Below are positions 1 to 5,783 of a stretch of DNA of 6,801 bases, piece by piece (the first letter of the stretch is position 1; each line of letters starts with the position of its first letter). The notes under the pieces were generated by a model. The model was not told the DNA's origin and did no database searches. It was given only the letters and a program-made list of their open reading frames with translations. This stretch comes from Lachnoclostridium sp. UBA933 (lineage in GTDB: Bacteria; Bacillota; Clostridia; Lachnospirales; Lachnospiraceae). The position numbers and the translations under genes were made by a program. The stretch lies in contig DBDL01000078.1 of NCBI GenBank assembly GCA_002293545.1, forward strand, positions 1 through 6,801, given 5' to 3'.

Positions 1-1259
1 GTCAATTGCCGATTCCCGGAATTGACAGAAGTGTAATTGAAAACTTTTTTGCAAGTACAGAGGGGACGGCTGCGGGAACCGGACTGGGATTTTTGGATAT
101 TATGACGGGCGGTTCCTTTTCAAGAATGTCAATTTTTGCATTGAACATTACACCGTACATTACTTCCTCAATTATTATCCAGCTTCTTACGATTGCAATC
201 CCTAAGCTAGAGGAAATGCAAAAAGAAGGTGAAGACGGACGTAAGAAAATGAATGAATACACCCGTTATCTGGCGATCGCTTTAGCCGTAGTCGAATCCG
301 TAGCGTTGATTATCGGATTCGGAAACCAGCAATTATTAAAAGATGGCATCAGTGTAACCAATGTATTGGTTGCGACAATGGCATTAACGGCAGGCAGTGC
401 GTTTTTGATGTGGTTAGGAGAACGGATTACGGTAAAAGGTGTCGGAAACGGTATATCCATCATACTTTTAATCAATATTGTTTCACGTATTCCGTCGGAT
501 TTAGTACAGCTTTATGATAAGTTTATCAGAGGTCAGGCGGTAACAAGTATGGTAATTGCAGGATTGATTATCCTTGCGGTGATTCTTGCCATGTTCGTAT
601 TTGTAATCATTCTGCAGGACGGAGAACGAAGAGTACCCGTACAGTATGCGAAGAAACTTCAGGGAAGAAAAATGGTAGGCGGTCAGTCCAGTCATATCCC
701 GTTAAAGGTAAATACGGCCGGCGTTATCCCGATTATTTTTGCCAGTTCCATGATGTCCCTTCCGGTAATTATCGGTCAGTTTGCCGGAGTTACACCGGCT
801 TCCGGACCGGACGCCACACTGATACAAAAGATTCTGAAAGTATGTAATCAAGCTGATTGGTGTAATTTTTCAAGCTGGGGAGAATTTAAGTATACCTTGG
901 GATTGTTGATTTATATATTGCTGATTATATTCTTCGCTTATTTTTATACTTCCGTTACATTTAATCCGCTGGAGATTTCAAATAACATGAAAAAGCAAGG
1001 CGGTTTTGTCCCCGGAATCCGTCCCGGAAAACCGACGACCGACTATTTGAACGGGGTGTTGAATGCCATTATACTGATCGGTGCGGCGGGAATGACCATT
1101 ATCTGTGTTGTGCCAATCTTCTTTTCGGGAGCATTCGGTGCGGATGTATCTTTCAGCGGAACATCGCTTATCATTGTGGTTGGTGTTATTATCGAAACAT
1201 TAAAACAGATCGAATCTCAGTTACTCGTACGTCATTATAAAGGATTTTTGAGTGAGTAA
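1..1259 (+). CDS. secY: Protein translocase subunit SecY (5' end missing)
   Basis: SecY is the channel-forming subunit of the SecYEG translocon in the cytoplasmic membrane, which exports unfolded proteins and inserts membrane proteins. The reading frame is open from the window edge (first full codon at base 3), so the true start lies upstream; compared with E. coli SecY about 40 N-terminal residues, including most of TM1, are absent. The TTG at base 6 is an internal Leu codon, not a start. Visible family hallmarks, numbered from that Leu: PIPGID before the plug (2-7), the GGSFSR plug region (35-40), ITPYITSSIIIQLL (48-61), EGEDGRKKMNEYTRY (74-88), MWLGERIT (135-142), the cytosolic loop with GERRVPVQYAKK (206-217), KVNTAGVIPIIFASS (234-248), FVPGIRPG (334-341) and a C-terminal GTSLIIVVGV helix (385-394) ending in RHYKGFLSE. 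Nine or so hydrophobic helices remain. The extracytoplasmic loop between TM7 and TM8 carries two cysteines (280, 286). secY precedes adk, as in most Bacillota. Confidence 0.98.
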   Translation, partial: QLPIPGIDRSVIENFFASTEGTAAGTGLGFLDIMTGGSFSRMSIFALNITPYITSSIIIQLLTIAIPKLEEMQKEGEDGRKKMNEYTRYLAIALAVVESVALIIGFGNQQLLKDGISVTNVLVATMALTAGSAFLMWLGERITVKGVGNGISIILLINIVSRIPSDLVQLYDKFIRGQAVTSMVIAGLIILAVILAMFVFVIILQDGERRVPVQYAKKLQGRKMVGGQSSHIPLKVNTAGVIPIIFASSMMSLPVIIGQFAGVTPASGPDATLIQKILKVCNQADWCNFSSWGEFKYTLGLLIYILLIIFFAYFYTSVTFNPLEISNNMKKQGGFVPGIRPGKPTTDYLNGVLNAIILIGAAGMTIICVVPIFFSGAFGADVSFSGTSLIIVVGVIIETLKQIESQLLVRHYKGFLSE

Positions 1260-1277
1260 TCAAGCGAAAACGAATCT

Positions 1278-1285
1278 GGAAAGGA
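1278..1285 (+). promoter_or_regulatory. Ribosome binding site deciding the adk start
   Basis: GGAAAGGA lies 8 nt upstream of the ATG at 1294. This supports that ATG over an in-frame GTG at 1252, which has no comparable site, overlaps the end of secY and would add 14 residues ahead of the usual MKIVMLGAPG start of the family. Confidence 0.75.
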
Positions 1286-1293
1286 TTTACTGC

Positions 1294-1941
1294 ATGAAAA
1301 TTGTAATGCTGGGTGCGCCGGGTGTCGGAAAAGGAACACAGGCAAAAAGAATATCAGAAAAGTTCGGGATACCCCATATCTCCACCGGAGATATATTCCG
1401 CGCCAATATAAAAGAGAATACGGAATTAGGGAAAAAGGCAAAGACCTATATTGATCAGGGACTTTTAGTACCGGATGAATTGACACTGGAACTGGTGATG
1501 GATCGGTTTATGCAGGACGATGCGGAAAACGGCTATATTCTGGATGGGTTTCCGAGAACGATTCCTCAAGCCGAGGCATTGGACGAAGCTTTAAGGAATA
1601 CGGAAGATGATTTGGATTTTGCGGTCAATATCGTTCTCCCGGATGAAGAAATCATATCCCGGATGGCAGGAAGACGAGTTTGTATTACATGCGGAGGCAC
1701 TTACAACGTAGATTTCAGACCGACAAAAAAAGAAGGGGTTTGTGATGCATGCGGAGGAGAAGTCATTCTTCGGGAAGATGACAAACCGGAAACAGTAAAA
1801 AAACGCCTGGATGTTTACCGTGAACAGACCCAGCCATTGATTCAGTTTTATGAGAAAGCCGGAATCCTTCATAATATTGACGGATTAATCGGTATGGAAA
1901 AGGTAACGGAAAAAATTGCCGGAATCTTAGGCGGGGAATAA
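1294..1941 (+). CDS. adk: Adenylate kinase, zinc-type LID
   Basis: Adenylate kinase catalyses ATP + AMP = 2 ADP in the cytosol and keeps adenylate nucleotides in balance. The 215-residue product is the normal length of the long bacterial form. Visible elements: P-loop GAPGVGKGT (7-15), AMP-binding segment with STGD (30-33) and R36, the DGFPR motif (84-88), the LID domain starting near GRR (126-128), and the late ATP/AMP-site arginines in KKRLDVYREQ. The LID holds C130, C133, C150 and C153, the same positions as the structural zinc ligands known from Bacillus stearothermophilus Adk, so zinc binding is expected. I start at the ATG at 1294 because it has a ribosome binding site and begins with the conserved MKIVMLGAPG. 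The gene sits 34 nt after secY and 2 nt before map, so it is almost certainly cotranscribed and perhaps translationally coupled to map. Confidence 0.97.
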   Translation: MKIVMLGAPGVGKGTQAKRISEKFGIPHISTGDIFRANIKENTELGKKAKTYIDQGLLVPDELTLELVMDRFMQDDAENGYILDGFPRTIPQAEALDEALRNTEDDLDFAVNIVLPDEEIISRMAGRRVCITCGGTYNVDFRPTKKEGVCDACGGEVILREDDKPETVKKRLDVYREQTQPLIQFYEKAGILHNIDGLIGMEKVTEKIAGILGGE

Positions 1942-1943
1942 CT

Positions 1944-2705
1944 ATGGCGGTAAAAATCAAATCTCCAAGAGAAATCAGTATTATGAGGGAAGCCGGAAAA
2001 ATATTAGCGGAAGTGCATGATCAATTAAAGGATATCCTTGCACCGGGAATTTCCACTTGGGAAATTAACCGGAAGGGTGACGAACTGATCCGGAAGAAAA
2101 AGTGTATTCCATCGTTTTTAAACTATAATGATTACCCGGCATCCATATGCGTATCACTCAATGACGAAGTGGTTCATGCGATTCCCAGTAAGAAACACCG
2201 ATTATTTGAAGGTGATGTTGTAAGTATAGATATTGGAGTGATTTATAATGGTTATCATTCGGATTCCGCCAGATCCTATGGAATCGGAAAGATAGATAAA
2301 GAAACAGAACGGCTGATTCGTATCACGAAAGAAAGTTTTTATAAGGGAATTGAGCACGCAAGAGCGGGGAATCATTTGCATGATATCTCCGCAGCGATTC
2401 AGGATTATGTAGAAGAAAACGGGTTTTCAGTCGTCAGGGATTTGGTTGGCCACGGAATCGGTCAGAGCCTGCATGAAGACCCACAGGTTCCCAATTTCAA
2501 GCAGACCGGCAGGGGGATGAAACTTAGACCGGGCATGACACTTGCCGTTGAGCCAATGGTGAATGCCGGAACGTGGGAAGTTTGGATTTTAGAAGATGAT
2601 TGGACGGTTGTGACAAAGGACGGCGCAAATTCCGCCCACTATGAGAACACCATACTGATTACCGAAGGGGAACCGGAGTTATTGTCTATTAATGGAGGTA
2701 AATAA
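1944..2705 (+). CDS. map: Type I methionine aminopeptidase
   Basis: MetAP removes the initiator methionine from nascent proteins with small second residues, acting in the cytosol near the ribosome exit. The 253-residue product has the pita-bread fold sequence from its first residues, with no N-terminal zinc-finger extension (class Ia). All five metal ligands are visible: D96 (VSIDIG), D107 (HSDSAR), H170 (GHGIG), E203 (AVEPM) and E234 (HYENT), with accessory histidines H78 (NDEVVHAIP) and H177 (LHEDP). These lie one residue before the E. coli numbers (97, 108, 171, 204, 235). The start is the ATG two bases after the adk stop, with a GGGGA site inside the end of adk. Its own stop overlaps the infA start (TAATG). 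Many Clostridia, as I recall, carry a small KOW-domain gene between map and infA; it is absent here. No active-site residue is missing. Confidence 0.97.
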   Translation: MAVKIKSPREISIMREAGKILAEVHDQLKDILAPGISTWEINRKGDELIRKKKCIPSFLNYNDYPASICVSLNDEVVHAIPSKKHRLFEGDVVSIDIGVIYNGYHSDSARSYGIGKIDKETERLIRITKESFYKGIEHARAGNHLHDISAAIQDYVEENGFSVVRDLVGHGIGQSLHEDPQVPNFKQTGRGMKLRPGMTLAVEPMVNAGTWEVWILEDDWTVVTKDGANSAHYENTILITEGEPELLSINGGK

Positions 2706-2923
2706 TGTCGAAAGCAGACGTGATAGAAATTGAAGGAGTCGTTGTTGAAAAATTGCCGAATGCAATGTTTCAGGTTGAGTTGGAAAACGGTCACAGAGTA
2801 TTGGCCCATATCAGCGGTAAATTAAGAATGCATTATATTCGGATATTACCCGGTGACAAAGTTACATTAGAGCTTTCCCCGTATGATTTAACAAAAGGAC
2901 GAATCATTTGGCGGGACAAATAA
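2705..2923 (+). CDS. infA: Translation initiation factor IF-1
   Basis: IF-1 binds the A site of the 30S subunit during initiation and helps IF-2 and IF-3 select the initiator tRNA. The product is 72 residues, the standard length, and is one S1-like OB-fold throughout. Typical family segments are visible: [18 protein letters not shown] (5-22), [18 protein letters not shown] (24-41), [13 protein letters not shown] (42-54) and the C-terminal [12 protein letters not shown]. The ATG overlaps the last base of the map stop codon and has a GGAGG site (2694-2698) inside the end of map, so translational coupling is likely. The position between map and rpmJ is the common one in Bacillota. The spacer that follows contains a candidate promoter, so downstream genes may not depend wholly on read-through from infA. 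Confidence 0.98.
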   Translation: MSKADVIEIEGVVVEKLPNAMFQVELENGHRVLAHISGKLRMHYIRILPGDKVTLELSPYDLTKGRIIWRDK

Positions 2924-2925
2924 CT

Positions 2926-2963
2926 GCTTGCAATCCCAAAGTATTTATGTTATAGTTGTAAGC
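2926..2963 (+). repeat. Imperfect inverted repeat around the candidate promoter
   Basis: GCTTGCAA (2926-2933) and TTGTAAGC (2956-2963) form an 8-bp dyad with one G-T pair and a 22-nt centre. The left arm covers the whole candidate -35 and the right arm starts at the last base of the -10. Read as RNA, it is a weak hairpin followed four bases later by five T (2968-2972), which could resemble a poor attenuator. I cannot tell operator, hairpin and coincidence apart from one sequence. Confidence 0.35.
2928..2956 (+). promoter_or_regulatory. Candidate sigma-A promoter with extended -10, upstream of rpmJ
   Basis: A TTGCAA -35 element (2928-2933, four of six matches) is separated by exactly 17 nt from a TATAGT -10 element (2951-2956, five of six). 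The TG at 2948-2949 forms an extended -10 (TGn before the hexamer). Transcription would start near 2963 and give a leader of about 26 nt before the rpmJ GTG. An internal promoter here would let rpmJ and the alpha operon be expressed separately from secY-adk-map-infA. This is a consensus match only; a chance match in AT-rich spacer is possible. Confidence 0.5.
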
Positions 2964-2976
2964 GGACTTTTTGAAA

Positions 2977-2981
2977 GGGGG
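2977..2981 (+). promoter_or_regulatory. Ribosome binding site of rpmJ
   Basis: Five G (within AAAGGGGGT) lie 7 nt before a GTG codon. This is a variant of AAGGAGGT with one substitution. It fixes the GTG at 2989 as the start of the very short rpmJ, because no in-frame ATG lies upstream in a suitable position. Confidence 0.75.
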
Positions 2982-2988
2982 TTATACT

Positions 2989-3102
2989 GTGAAAGTACGA
3001 GCATCAGTAAAACCAATGTGTGAAAAATGCAAAGTAATAAAAAGAAAGGGACGTGTCCGGATTATATGTGACAATCCCAAACACAAGCAAAGACAAGGCT
3101 AA
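2989..3102 (+). CDS. rpmJ: 50S ribosomal protein L36, zinc-binding form
   Basis: L36 is the smallest large-subunit protein and binds 23S rRNA near the peptidyl-transferase side of the 50S. The gene is only 37 codons plus stop and starts at GTG. The translation opens [19 protein letters not shown] and ends [10 protein letters not shown], nearly identical to the Bacillus protein. The zinc ligands C11, C14, C27 and H32 (C-x2-C-x12-C-x4-H) are all present, so this is the zinc-containing (C+) form. The place between infA and rpsM is the canonical one. It is preceded by a candidate promoter and followed by a structured spacer of 194 nt. Nothing is truncated. Confidence 0.97.
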   Translation: MKVRASVKPMCEKCKVIKRKGRVRIICDNPKHKQRQG

Positions 3103-3106
3103 GAAT

Positions 3107-3138
3107 ATAACTGAAAGCCGGAGAAACTCTTCGGTTAT
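3107..3138 (+). promoter_or_regulatory. Hairpin with two alternative folds just after rpmJ
   Basis: Four bases after the rpmJ stop, ATAACTGAA (3107-3115) can pair with TTCGGTTAT (3130-3138): nine pairs, one of them T-G. The same right arm can instead join CCGGAGA/TCTTCGG (3118-3124 with 3128-3134): seven pairs with one G-T and a 3-nt loop. The two folds exclude each other. No T-tract follows, so it is not a normal intrinsic terminator. Function unknown; possibly mRNA 3'-end stabilisation or part of the rpsM leader. Confidence 0.4.
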
Positions 3139-3279
3139 TCGTGTAAATATATAGTTCTTGCTTTCTGTGTTACAGTGTTGACCGGCAGTCGTTTCGGTTT
3201 GAGTTTAAAAGCACTGTGATATCGCAGCATATCGGATGTGTCTGTGATTTAAAGCGGCTAACAGCTTACAAAATTAAAT

Positions 3280-3286
3280 GGAGGTG
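3280..3286 (+). promoter_or_regulatory. Ribosome binding site deciding the rpsM start
   Basis: GGAGGTG lies 10 nt before the ATG at 3297. It excludes an in-frame GTG at 3216, which would add 27 residues unrelated to S13 and would translate through the structured leader. Confidence 0.85.
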
Positions 3287-3296
3287 CAAAGAGTAC

Positions 3297-3665
3297 ATGG
3301 CACGTATTAGTGGTGTAGATTTACCGAGAGAAAAACGCATAGAGATAGGATTGACATACATCTATGGTATTGGACTTTCCAGTTCCAAGCGTATCCTTGC
3401 GGAAGCAAAAGTCAATCCGGATATCCGCTGCAAGGATTTATCAGATGAAGATGTATCAAAGCTTCGTGATGTCATTGACAATTCGCAAATGGTAGAAGGT
3501 GATTTGCGGAGAGAAATCGCAATGAATCTTAAAAGACTGCAAGAAATCGGATGCTATCGTGGCATTCGTCACAGAAAAGGACTTCCTGTCAGAGGTCAAA
3601 AAACGAAAACGAACGCTAGAACCAGAAAGGGTCCGAAGCGCAGAGTAGCCAACAAGAAAAAATAA
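3297..3665 (+). CDS. rpsM: 30S ribosomal protein S13
   Basis: S13 sits in the head of the 30S subunit, contacts bridges to the 50S (through L5) and reaches the P-site tRNA with its basic tail. The 122-residue product matches the usual length (121 in Bacillus). It opens [19 protein letters not shown], has the [14 protein letters not shown] helix-turn region (21-34), a helical middle (47-84), and the family signature [14 protein letters not shown] (88-101), followed by the lysine/arginine tail [20 protein letters not shown]. The start is the ATG with the strong GGAGGTG site. It is the first gene of the alpha operon (rpsM-rpsK-rpsD-rpoA-rplQ), in the same order as in E. coli. Regulation may act through the structured leader just upstream. 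Confidence 0.98.
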   Translation: MARISGVDLPREKRIEIGLTYIYGIGLSSSKRILAEAKVNPDIRCKDLSDEDVSKLRDVIDNSQMVEGDLRREIAMNLKRLQEIGCYRGIRHRKGLPVRGQKTKTNARTRKGPKRRVANKKK

Positions 3666-3673
3666 TTTCATAA

Positions 3674-3678
3674 GGAGG
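3674..3678 (+). promoter_or_regulatory. Ribosome binding site deciding the rpsK start
   Basis: GGAGG, within AAGGAGGGT, is 8 nt before the ATG at 3687. An in-frame TTG at 3681 is only 2 nt from the site and would add two residues; the ATG gives the usual MAKK start and the normal 131-residue length. Confidence 0.85.
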
Positions 3679-3686
3679 GTTTGTCA

Positions 3687-4082
3687 ATGGCTAAAAAAGT
3701 TACAAAAAAAGTGACGAAAAAACGCGTAAAGAAAAATATAGACCGCGGGCAAGCACATATTCAGTCATCTTTTAATAATACAATCGTAACACTGACAGAT
3801 TTACAAGGAAATGCTATTTCTTGGGCAAGTGCCGGCGGATTGGGATTCAGAGGTTCCAAAAAATCAACGCCTTATGCAGCTCAGATGGCAGCAGAAACAG
3901 CAGCAAAAGCGGCATTGCCGCATGGTTTAAAAACAGTAGAGGTTATGGTCAAGGGTCCCGGTTCAGGGAGAGAAGCGGCAATCCGTGCATTACAAAATTG
4001 CGGAATAGAGGTAACGAGCATTCAGGATGTAACGCCGGTTCCGCATAATGGCTGCAGACCGCCGAAGCGCAGAAGAGTATAG
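3687..4082 (+). CDS. rpsK: 30S ribosomal protein S11
   Basis: S11 lies on the platform of the 30S subunit, where it contacts the 690 and 720 regions of 16S rRNA near the E site. The product is 131 residues, equal to the Bacillus protein. Visible segments: a lysine-rich N-terminal tail with a doubled VTKK unit (5-12), [15 protein letters not shown] (21-35), [26 protein letters not shown] (41-66), the [15 protein letters not shown] stretch (88-102) and the C-terminal signature [18 protein letters not shown] (114-131). The Asn-Gly within HNGC corresponds to the site at which E. coli S11 is reported to carry isoaspartate. It is 21 nt downstream of rpsM, with its own strong ribosome binding site. 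A 110-nt spacer containing two hairpins separates it from rpsD. Confidence 0.98.
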   Translation: MAKKVTKKVTKKRVKKNIDRGQAHIQSSFNNTIVTLTDLQGNAISWASAGGLGFRGSKKSTPYAAQMAAETAAKAALPHGLKTVEVMVKGPGSGREAAIRALQNCGIEVTSIQDVTPVPHNGCRPPKRRRV

Positions 4083-4084
4083 AA

Positions 4085-4106
4085 TGCGAAATAAATATAT
4101 TACGCA
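4085..4106 (+). promoter_or_regulatory. Hairpin directly after the rpsK stop
   Basis: TGCG (4085-4088) pairs with CGCA (4103-4106); after one A-A mismatch, AATA (4090-4093) pairs with TATT (4098-4101) round a 4-nt loop. The inner part is AT-only and the fold is weak. No T-tract follows. It may be incidental, or part of an rpsD leader together with the next hairpin. Confidence 0.3.
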
Positions 4107-4122
4107 AATGTCTTTAAAAAGC

Positions 4123-4152
4123 ATGACGGGTTTGAAAAAGCCAAACTCGCAT
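4123..4152 (+). promoter_or_regulatory. Hairpin in the rpsD leader
   Basis: ATG-CGGGTTTG (4123-4134, with A4126 bulged) pairs with CAAACTCGCAT (4142-4152): eleven pairs including one G-T, with a 7-nt loop AAAAAGC. No T-run follows (AGCAAGATG), so this is not an intrinsic terminator. It lies 27 nt ahead of the GGAGG site of rpsD. A regulatory element bound by S4 is one possibility, an RNase processing site another; neither is shown by the sequence. Confidence 0.45.
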
Positions 4153-4192
4153 AGCAAGATGAAAGAAAGCAGATTTTGAAGGAGGAAATAAA

Positions 4193-4786
4193 ATGGCCAG
4201 AGATATGACGCCAGTTCTGAAGAGATGCCGTTCTCTTGATTTAGATCCTATTTTCATGGGAATTGATAAGAAGTCAAAACGAAATGCCAGAACCGGAAAG
4301 AAACTAAGCGAGTATGGTATGCAGTTAAAAGAAAAGCAAAAAGTTAAGTTTATATACGGAGTATTGGAAAAACCGTTCCGAAACTATTTTGAAAAAGCAC
4401 AAAAATTGAAATACGGAACGACCGGTGAAAATCTTATGATTTTACTTGAGCTTCGTTTAGATAATGTTTTATACCGATTGGGGTATGGAAGAACAAGAAA
4501 AGAGTGCCGTCAGATCGTTGGTCACAAACACGTTTCTGTAAACGGCAAAACAGTCAGCATTCCGTCCTATAGTGTAAAGGCCGGTGATGTTATTGCAATC
4601 CGGGAAAAATATAAATCCGCACAGCGTTATAAGGATGTATTGGAAGTAACGGGCGGCAGGGCAGTTCCTGCATGGCTGGAAGCAGATCAGGAAAATCTTT
4701 CCGGAACAGTAAAGGAAATACCGAACCGGGAAGCGATTGACATTCCGGTAAACGAAGTATTGATTGTCGAGTTATATTCTAAGTAA
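4193..4786 (+). CDS. rpsD: 30S ribosomal protein S4, zinc-free form
   Basis: S4 is a primary 16S rRNA-binding protein that nucleates assembly of the 30S body and helps form the mRNA entry tunnel; in several bacteria it also represses its own operon. The product is 197 residues, slightly shorter than Bacillus (200) or E. coli (206). The N-terminal domain begins MARDMTPVLKRCRSLDLDP and has only C12, lacking the C-x-n-C cluster of the zinc-binding form. The middle has SEYGMQLKEKQKVKFIYGVLEKPFRNYF (39-66). The S4 RNA-binding domain spans about 87-150 (LRLDNVLYRLGYGRTRKECRQIV then HVSVNGKTVSIPSY and GDVI). The end EIPVNREAID-like region and EVLIVELYSK are typical. A strong AAGGAGGA site precedes the ATG. 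Presence inside the alpha operon resembles Clostridia and Proteobacteria rather than Bacillus. It may use the hairpins upstream for feedback control (inference). Confidence 0.97.
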   Translation: MARDMTPVLKRCRSLDLDPIFMGIDKKSKRNARTGKKLSEYGMQLKEKQKVKFIYGVLEKPFRNYFEKAQKLKYGTTGENLMILLELRLDNVLYRLGYGRTRKECRQIVGHKHVSVNGKTVSIPSYSVKAGDVIAIREKYKSAQRYKDVLEVTGGRAVPAWLEADQENLSGTVKEIPNREAIDIPVNEVLIVELYSK

Positions 4787-4811
4787 TTAAACCCAAAAGG
4801 AGGGTTCTGAA

Positions 4812-5771
4812 GTGTTTGAATTTGAAAAGCCTAGAATTGAAATCGCAGAAATTTCCGAAGATAAAAAATATGGACGTTTTATTGTAGAACCACTTGAGAG
4901 AGGATACGGAACTACTTTAGGAAATTCTTTAAGAAGAATTATGCTTTCATCATTGCCGGGTTCGTCGGTGAGTCAAATCAAGATTGATGGTATTGTTCAT
5001 GAATTTAGTGCGATTCCCGGCGTAAAAGAGGACGTTACGGAAATCGTTATGAATATTAAGAGTCTGGCAATCCGGAATATCAGCGAAACAAACGAACCCA
5101 AGACCCTATATATTGATGCAAGAGGCGAAGGTAAAGTTACCGCGGCGGATATTCAGTGTGATTCCGATATTGAAATCATCAATTCGGATCAAGTCATTGC
5201 CACATTGAACGGCGGCATGGACTGCAAACTATATGTAGAAATGACTGTAACAAGAGGACGCGGTTATGTCGGAGCAGACAAGAACAAAACAGACAGCATG
5301 TCCATTGACACCATTCCGATTGATTCTATCTATACGCCGATCGAAAGGGTAAATATTGCCATTGAAAATACGCGTGTCGGGCAGATTACAGACTTTGATA
5401 AATTGACATTGGATGTATTCACAAACGGGACAATTGAGCCGGATGAGGCAGTAAGCTTAGCGGCAAAAGTGCTCAGCGAGCATTTGAACTCATTCATTGA
5501 TTTATCCGAAAACGCAAAAACCGCAGAGGTTATGGTAGAACATGAAGATGATGAGAAAGAAAAAGTATTGGAAATGAATATTGATGAACTGGAATTATCT
5601 GTTCGTTCTTATAACTGCTTAAAAAGAGCAGGAATCAATACGGTAGAAGAGTTGACAAATAAAACTTCAGACGATATGATGAAAGTCCGTAATTTAGGAC
5701 GCAAATCATTGGAAGAAGTATTAGCAAAATTGAAGGAACTTGGGTTGTCATTAAGTTCCGGAGATGAGTAA
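4812..5771 (+). CDS. rpoA: DNA-directed RNA polymerase subunit alpha
   Basis: Alpha dimerises to nucleate RNA polymerase assembly; its C-terminal domain contacts upstream promoter DNA and activators. The 319-residue product starts at GTG, 8 nt after GGAGG (4799-4803). The N-terminal domain (about 1-230) shows [30 protein letters not shown] (21-50), [16 protein letters not shown] (63-78), TRGRGYV (147-153) and [11 protein letters not shown] (215-225). An acidic linker (about 231-252, EHEDDEKEK) joins it to the C-terminal domain with its helix-hairpin-helix. Residues R265, N268, C269, G296, K298, S299 and E302 fall at exactly the E. coli numbers for the DNA-binding determinant, so UP-element recognition should be intact. 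It follows rpsD by 25 nt. Its TAA stop overlaps the TAAGGAGG that serves rplQ, suggesting coupled translation. Confidence 0.98.
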   Translation: MFEFEKPRIEIAEISEDKKYGRFIVEPLERGYGTTLGNSLRRIMLSSLPGSSVSQIKIDGIVHEFSAIPGVKEDVTEIVMNIKSLAIRNISETNEPKTLYIDARGEGKVTAADIQCDSDIEIINSDQVIATLNGGMDCKLYVEMTVTRGRGYVGADKNKTDSMSIDTIPIDSIYTPIERVNIAIENTRVGQITDFDKLTLDVFTNGTIEPDEAVSLAAKVLSEHLNSFIDLSENAKTAEVMVEHEDDEKEKVLEMNIDELELSVRSYNCLKRAGINTVEELTNKTSDDMMKVRNLGRKSLEEVLAKLKELGLSLSSGDE

Positions 5772-5783
5772 GGAGGCAAGCAA

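Larger units (their letters stand above)
3103..3296 (+). promoter_or_regulatory. Structured non-coding leader upstream of rpsM (candidate alpha-operon control region)
   Basis: This 194-nt spacer is far longer than others in the cluster and has no plausible gene. Besides the hairpin at 3107-3138, 3167-3179 pairs with 3210-3222 (13 pairs, four of them G-T), enclosing a small ACCG/CGGT stem (3181-3184 with 3195-3198). A longer-range stem joins TTGCTTT (3158-3164) to AAAGCGG (3251-3257). The heptamer CTGTGAT occurs twice (3214-3220 and 3242-3248), and both copies can pair with 3169-3175, so the folds compete. In E. coli, protein S4 represses its operon by binding an RNA structure in the equivalent place ahead of rpsM; rpsD is in this operon too, which makes an analogous role plausible. 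That role is inference. Confidence 0.45.

Noticed and set aside
1252..1293. Upstream in-frame GTG start for adk, overlapping secY
   Set aside because: The added 14 residues do not resemble adenylate kinases, and the ATG at 1294 has its own ribosome binding site and the conserved first residues.
1591..1872. Antisense open frame of 93 codons within adk
   Set aside because: It lies opposite a conserved gene, has no resemblance to a known family and no convincing start signals; the other antisense frames in the window were dropped for the same reasons.
3150..3155. TATAGT hexamer as a -10 for an rpsM promoter
   Set aside because: The sequence 17 nt upstream (CTCTTC) bears no likeness to a -35 and there is no TG extension.
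3178..3209. TTGACC with downstream TTTAAA as a promoter before rpsM
   Set aside because: The spacer is 20 nt, too long for a sigma-A promoter, and the -10 matches in only four positions.
3216..3296. Upstream in-frame GTG start for rpsM
   Set aside because: It would translate the structured leader and add 27 residues before the standard [10 protein letters not shown] start, which has a strong GGAGGTG site.
3681..3686. TTG start for rpsK two codons upstream of the ATG
   Set aside because: Too close to the ribosome binding site; the ATG gives the normal S11 length and sequence.
3687..3722. Doubled VTKK unit at the S11 N-terminus as a repeat expansion
   Set aside because: The S11 N-terminal tail is variable and basic in all bacteria, and total length is the normal 131 residues.
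3821..4048. Open frame of 75 codons overlapping rpsK on the same strand
   Set aside because: It lies wholly inside the conserved S11 gene in another frame, and its product has no family resemblance.
4123..4160. Intrinsic terminator between rpsK and rpsD
   Set aside because: The hairpin is sound but the bases after it (AGCAAGATG) contain no T-tract, and the operon continues.
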